Shown: piece after piece, positions 49,141 through 52,784 of the stretch
Layout: every line of letters begins with the position of its first letter
How positions within the stretch are numbered: position 1 is the first letter of the stretch
From: Rhodospirillaceae bacterium
GTDB lineage: Bacteria > Pseudomonadota > Alphaproteobacteria > Rhodospirillales > Rhodospirillaceae
NCBI GenBank assembly: GCA_019694335.1
Contig: JAIBCD010000019.1
Location: 1-52,784, forward strand
DNA: 52,784 nt
Direction: 5' to 3'
The notes under the pieces: model-generated
The model's database searches: none
Told to the model about the DNA's origin: nothing
The model's input: only the letters and a program-made list of their open reading frames with translations
Program-made: the position numbers and the translations under genes

Positions 49141-49166
49141 CCTGATCTCGGTAACAAAGAGGGGGG

Positions 49167-50876
49167 TTAGGCCTCTTCGTCGTCCTTCTTGCCGGCCTTC
49201 TTCTTCAGGGCCGCGCCGAGGATGTCGCCCAGCGAGGCGCCCGAGTCCGCCGAACCGAATTCGGCCATGGCCTGCTTTTCCTCTTCCACTTCACGCGACT
49301 TGATGGAGAGGGTCAGCTTGCGGGTCTTGGGATCGACCATGGTGATGCGCGCGTCCACCTTTTCGCCGACGGCGAAACGGTCGGGGCGCTGCTCGGAACG
49401 ATCCTTGGCCAGTTCATTGCGCTTGATGAAGCCCTGGAAGGTGTCGTTGACCGACACTTCGAGGCCGTTCTCGGTGACCTGCTTCACGACGCAGGTGACC
49501 ACTTGGCCCTTCTTCAGCTCCGACGCCGCGCTGGCGTACGGATCTTCGGACAGCTGCTTGATGCCGAGCGAGATGCGCTCCTTCTCGACGTCCACATCCA
49601 GCACCTTGGCCTTCACGACCTGGCCCTTGGTGAAGTTCTTGAGGGCGGCGTCGCCGTCGCCTTCCCAGGCGAGATCCGAGAGATGGACCATGCCGTCGAT
49701 TTCGCCTTCGAGGCCCACGAACAGACCGAATTCGGTGATGTTCTTGATCTCGCCTTCGACCTGGGTGCCGACCGGGAAGCGGTCCTTGAAGGTGGTCCAG
49801 GGGTTGCTGAGGCACTGCTTGAGGCCCAGCGAGATGCGGCGCTTCTCCTGGTCCACGTCGAGCACCATCACTTCCACTTCCTGCGAGGTGGAGACGATCT
49901 TGCCCGGGTGGATGTTCTTCTTGGTCCAGCTCATTTCGGACACGTGCACCAGGCCTTCGACGCCCGGCTCCAGCTCCACGAAGGCGCCGTAGTCGGTGAT
50001 GTTGGTGACGCGGCCGGTGAACTTCGCGCCCACCGGGTACTTGGCGGCGACGCCTTCCCACGGATCGGCTTCCAGCTGCTTCATGCCGAGCGAGATGCGC
50101 TGGGTTTCCGGGTTGAAGCGGATCACCTGCACCTTGAGCTGCTGGCCGACCGAGAGCGCTTCGGACGGATGATTGACGCGCTTCCAGCTGATGTCGGTGA
50201 CGTGCAGCAGGCCGTCGACGCCGCCGAGGTCCACGAACGCACCGTAGTCGGTGATGTTCTTGACCACGCCGTCGAGCACCTGGCCTTCGCGCAGGTCTTC
50301 CATGAGCTTCGAACGTTCATGGGCGCGGGTTTCTTCCATCACGGCGCGGCGCGAGACCACGATGTTGCCGCGGGCGCGGTCCATCTTCAGGATCTGGAAC
50401 GCCTGCGGGCTGCCCATCAGCGGGGTGATGTCGCGCACGGGGCGGATATCGACCTGGGAGCCGGGCAGGAACGCCACGGCGCCGTTGAGATCGACGGTGA
50501 AGCCGCCCTTGACGCGGCCGAAGATGATGCCTTCGACGCGGGTGTTCTTGGTGTACTGCTCTTCCAGCACGTTCCAGGCTTCCTCGCGGCGCGCCTTGTC
50601 GCGGCTGAGGATGATCAGACCGTCGCGGTCTTCGTAGCGTTCGACATACACGTCGATCTTGTCGCCCGACTTGAGCTGGGCTTCACGGCCCCCGCGCGCG
50701 AATTCCTTCAGCGCGATGCGGCCTTCGGACTTCAGGCCGACGTCGATCAGCACCGCGTCGTCGTCGACGCGCACGATGGTGCCGCGGATGACGCTGCCTT
50801 CGATGGAGCCCTTGTTGAATGATTCTTCGAGGAGCGCGCCGAAGTCTTCCTTCAGCGCTGCATTGGATTGAGCCAT
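49167..50876 (-). CDS. rpsA: 30S ribosomal protein S1
   Basis: A 569-aa S1 with six OB-fold S1 motifs at about 27-93, 111-177, 198-266, 283-353, 370-440 and 457-526 (repeated core NITDYGAFV-x-L...G-x-HVSD-x-SW). It binds mRNA leaders and brings them to the small subunit. The C-terminal tail is rich in Lys and acidic residues. ATG 50876 is preceded by AAAGGA at longer than usual spacing. It follows cmk, the standard cmk-rpsA order. Confidence 0.97.
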   Translation of the reverse strand: MAQSNAALKEDFGALLEESFNKGSIEGSVIRGTIVRVDDDAVLIDVGLKSEGRIALKEFARGGREAQLKSGDKIDVYVERYEDRDGLIILSRDKARREEAWNVLEEQYTKNTRVEGIIFGRVKGGFTVDLNGAVAFLPGSQVDIRPVRDITPLMGSPQAFQILKMDRARGNIVVSRRAVMEETRAHERSKLMEDLREGQVLDGVVKNITDYGAFVDLGGVDGLLHVTDISWKRVNHPSEALSVGQQLKVQVIRFNPETQRISLGMKQLEADPWEGVAAKYPVGAKFTGRVTNITDYGAFVELEPGVEGLVHVSEMSWTKKNIHPGKIVSTSQEVEVMVLDVDQEKRRISLGLKQCLSNPWTTFKDRFPVGTQVEGEIKNITEFGLFVGLEGEIDGMVHLSDLAWEGDGDAALKNFTKGQVVKAKVLDVDVEKERISLGIKQLSEDPYASAASELKKGQVVTCVVKQVTENGLEVSVNDTFQGFIKRNELAKDRSEQRPDRFAVGEKVDARITMVDPKTRKLTLSIKSREVEEEKQAMAEFGSADSGASLGDILGAALKKKAGKKDDEEA

Positions 50877-50941
50877 TTAAAAACGTCCTTTCGGTTTTTT
50901 GATCCAGGCCTCGGGTTGGTTCCCCAGGTCTTTGTATCAAC

Positions 50942-50976
50942 GGTGCGGGACCGGACCATTCCGGCTTTGCCGCACC
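50942..50976 (-). promoter_or_regulatory. Hairpin in the rpsA leader
   Basis: GGTGCGG (50942-50948) and CCGCACC (50970-50976) are exact complements, with an inner CCGG/CCGG pair. No T-tract follows on the minus strand, so it is not a normal terminator. It could be a processing site or an autoregulatory S1 structure between cmk and rpsA. Confidence 0.45.
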
Positions 50977-51023
50977 CAACAACTTTCTTGGCGAGTTGGT
51001 CTCGCGCTTAGCCCGATGAGCGC

Positions 51024-51662
51024 TCAGGCTTTCAGCTTGGAAACGATATAGGCCTTCGCAGCGTCGAAGGCCTGATCCGCGTTCAGGACCGAGGTATCCA
51101 AAATCCAGGCATCCTCGGCCGGAACCAGGGGTGCGACGCTGCGGTTGGAATCGCGGGCGTCACGGGCCGCCATGTCCTCGCGGACGCGGCTTTCTATAAT
51201 GGTTTGACCCCCCAGCCGCAACTCCGCCACCCGCCTTTGCAGGCGCACTTCAAAGTCGGCTTTGACGAAGATTTTCACATCCGCCTTGGGGAGCACCACG
51301 GTGCCCACGTCCCGGCCGTCCAGGACCGCCCCCGGAGCCTGGGCCGCGAACCGCCGCTGGTAGTCCAGAAGGGCCGCGCGGACGCCAGGAATAGCCGCCA
51401 CCTTGGAGGCCGCGTTGCCGGCTGCTTCGGCGCGCAGATCGGCGGGGGAATATTTTTCGATATCAAGGGCTTCGGCGGCTTTCGTGGCCGCGACCGGATC
51501 GGCCGGATCGCCGCCGGCCTGGAGGGTAGCCACGCCCACGGCCCGGTAGAGGGAGCCGGTATCTAAATACCGTAACCCCAGATCCTTGGCCAACCGGCGG
51601 GCCAGGGTGCCTTTGCCGGACGCGGCGGGCCCGTCCAGGGCGATGGCGACGGTTTTAGTCAT
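51024..51662 (-). CDS. cmk: Cytidylate kinase
   Basis: A 212-aa (d)CMP kinase with P-loop GPAASGKG (11-18), the substrate motif YLDTGSLYRAVG and DGRDVGTVV. Length is normal. Its ATG overlaps the aroA stop by 8 nt. The residue pair TGSLYR replaces the usual TGAMYR, a conservative change. Confidence 0.95.
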   Translation of the reverse strand: MTKTVAIALDGPAASGKGTLARRLAKDLGLRYLDTGSLYRAVGVATLQAGGDPADPVAATKAAEALDIEKYSPADLRAEAAGNAASKVAAIPGVRAALLDYQRRFAAQAPGAVLDGRDVGTVVLPKADVKIFVKADFEVRLQRRVAELRLGGQTIIESRVREDMAARDARDSNRSVAPLVPAEDAWILDTSVLNADQAFDAAKAYIVSKLKA

Positions 51663-52784
51663 GGCTGATGGCCGCCCCCAGACCGTTCATGAGGTTCGCG
51701 AACCCCGGGAAGCTCGTGGCGATGGCCGAGGCGTCGTCCACGGCCACCGATTCGGCCGCCCCCATGCCCAGCACCAGGAACGCCATGGCGATGCGGTGAT
51801 CGAGTTCCACGGCGATGGTGGCGCCGCCCTTGGGGGCCTTGCCGGTGCCGCGCACGATCAGGCTGTCGCCTTCGCTGCGCGCATCGACACCGCAGGCGGT
51901 GAGGCCGCGCTGCATGGCGGCGAGGCGGTCGCTCTCTTTCACTTTCAACTCGGCCAGGCCGTCCATGCGGGTCTCACCCTCAGCAAAAGCAGCGGCGACC
52001 GCGAGCACGGGGTACTCATCGATCATGCTGGGCGCGCGGCTGGCCGGCACATGCACGCCCGTGAGCGCGCTGCCCGCGATTTCCACATCGGCCACCGGTT
52101 CGCCCGCCTCGTCGCGCTGGTTCTTGAACGCGATCTGCGCGCCCATCTCTTTGAGCGTGGTGAACAGCCCGGTGCGCAACGGATTGATGCCGATATTGGT
52201 GAGCGTGATCTTCGACCCCGGCACGATGCAGGCCGCGACCGCGGGGAACGCGGCGGAGGACGGATCGGCCGGCACGGTCACGGGTTTCCCCTTCAGTTCG
52301 GGCTGGCCGATAATGCGGGTTTTATAAGGCTTTTCGCCGATATCCGTGCCCTGCACGTCGACGCCGAAATAGCGGAACATGCGTTCGGTATGATCGCGAC
52401 TGGCGGCGGGTTCGGTGACGGTGGTGGCGCCCGGCGCATGCAGCCCGGCCAACAGCACCGCCGACTTCACCTGGGCCGACGCGATCGGGCTGGCGTAGTC
52501 GAGCGGCACGGGCATCGACGCGCCGGTGATGGCGAGCGGCAAGCGCCCGCCCGCACGAGACGTGAATTTCGCGCCGGTGGCGCTCAACGGTTCGATCACC
52601 CGCATCATCGGACGGCGGCGCAACGACGCGTCGCCGGTCATGAACGACGTAAAAGGATATGCGGCCAGCAGCCCCGCGATCAGGCGCGCGCTGGTGCCGG
52701 AGTTGCCGAGGTCGAGCACGTCGCCGGGCTCCGACAGCCCGCCGATGCCCCGGCCCCAGACACTGAAGATATCGCCGCTCCGCT
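51655..52784 (-). CDS. aroA: 3-phosphoshikimate 1-carboxyvinyltransferase (EPSP synthase), 5' end cut by window edge
   Basis: The C-terminal 376 codons of EPSP synthase, open to the right edge; about 70 N-terminal residues lie outside. Visible signatures include DLGNSGTSARL, DASLRRRPM (substrate-binding Arg cluster), KTYK-like KPYKTRI and RDHTERM. The enzyme joins shikimate-3-phosphate and PEP in aromatic amino-acid synthesis. DLGNSGTSARL (in place of GNAGTAMR) suggests the class II form common in alphaproteobacteria such as Agrobacterium; class is inferred. It overlaps cmk by 8 nt. Confidence 0.95.
   Translation of the reverse strand, partial: RSGDIFSVWGRGIGGLSEPGDVLDLGNSGTSARLIAGLLAAYPFTSFMTGDASLRRRPMMRVIEPLSATGAKFTSRAGGRLPLAITGASMPVPLDYASPIASAQVKSAVLLAGLHAPGATTVTEPAASRDHTERMFRYFGVDVQGTDIGEKPYKTRIIGQPELKGKPVTVPADPSSAAFPAVAACIVPGSKITLTNIGINPLRTGLFTTLKEMGAQIAFKNQRDEAGEPVADVEIAGSALTGVHVPASRAPSMIDEYPVLAVAAAFAEGETRMDGLAELKVKESDRLAAMQRGLTACGVDARSEGDSLIVRGTGKAPKGGATIAVELDHRIAMAFLVLGMGAAESVAVDDASAIATSFPGFANLMNGLGAAISHD

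Overview
This 52.8-kb window is a high-GC chromosomal segment from an alphaproteobacterium. The evidence is the set of genes typical of that class: a ChvG/ChvI-type two-component system next to a short HPr kinase and an EIIA-HPr-EI regulatory phosphotransferase chain, ahcY followed by a DivL-like multi-PAS pseudokinase, AddAB in place of RecBCD, and the blocks folC-accD-trpA-trpB-trpF-pyrF and ihfB-rpsA-cmk-aroA. I cannot place it to genus from sequence alone. The gene order suggests a Rhodospirillales-like or related lineage.

Layout. (1) Positions 1-3886 are accessory-looking: a left-truncated Ala/Pro-rich membrane protein, then a less GC-rich cassette (PhyH-type dioxygenase, 84-aa basic protein, TPR-methyltransferase), ending at tRNA-Arg(CCG) and a tRNA-like fragment. 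(2) Positions 3887-10749 hold a lipoprotein hydrolase, an orphan ABC ATPase, a zinc-finger protein, polA and a periplasmic TPR protein. (3) Positions 10938-20023 are a signalling and metabolic core: chvI-chvG, an AEC transporter on the opposite strand, hprK-rapZ-EIIA-HPr-EI, and ahcY. (4) Positions 20104-32902 hold the DivL-like protein, then a seven-gene chain in which every junction overlaps: tsaE, amgK-like, murU-like, addB, addA, HAD hydrolase, Rieske oxygenase. (5) Positions 33145-42118 start with trxA and continue with methyltransferase, old yellow enzyme, MFS transporter, two glycosyltransferases flanking a membrane protein, and a TauE/SafE permease. This block sits between trxA and folC, which are close in many alphaproteobacteria. 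(6) Positions 42115-52784 are all on the minus strand: aroA(partial)-cmk-rpsA, ihfB-lapA, pyrF-trpF-trpB-trpA, accD-folC.

How the genes work together. ChvGI and the permease-less PTS probably sense envelope and carbon/nitrogen state. The amgK/murU-like pair points to peptidoglycan amino-sugar salvage. AddAB handles double-strand breaks. The trp, pyr, acc and fol genes supply core biosynthesis, and rpsA/cmk/ihfB supply translation, nucleotide and nucleoid functions.

The least ordinary signals are these. (a) DNA polymerase I whose proofreading domain has lost all four metal-binding carboxylates. (b) A DivL-like protein with Ala at the phosphoacceptor position and a decayed ATP site. (c) A family of hairpin repeats whose four copies each sit at a gene's 3' end in the same orientation, one of them translated. 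(d) A perfect 26-bp inverted repeat whose arms each contain a TGTACC-N-GGTACA palindrome. (e) The cassette beside the tRNA. No CRISPR array, transposase, integrase or rRNA was seen.
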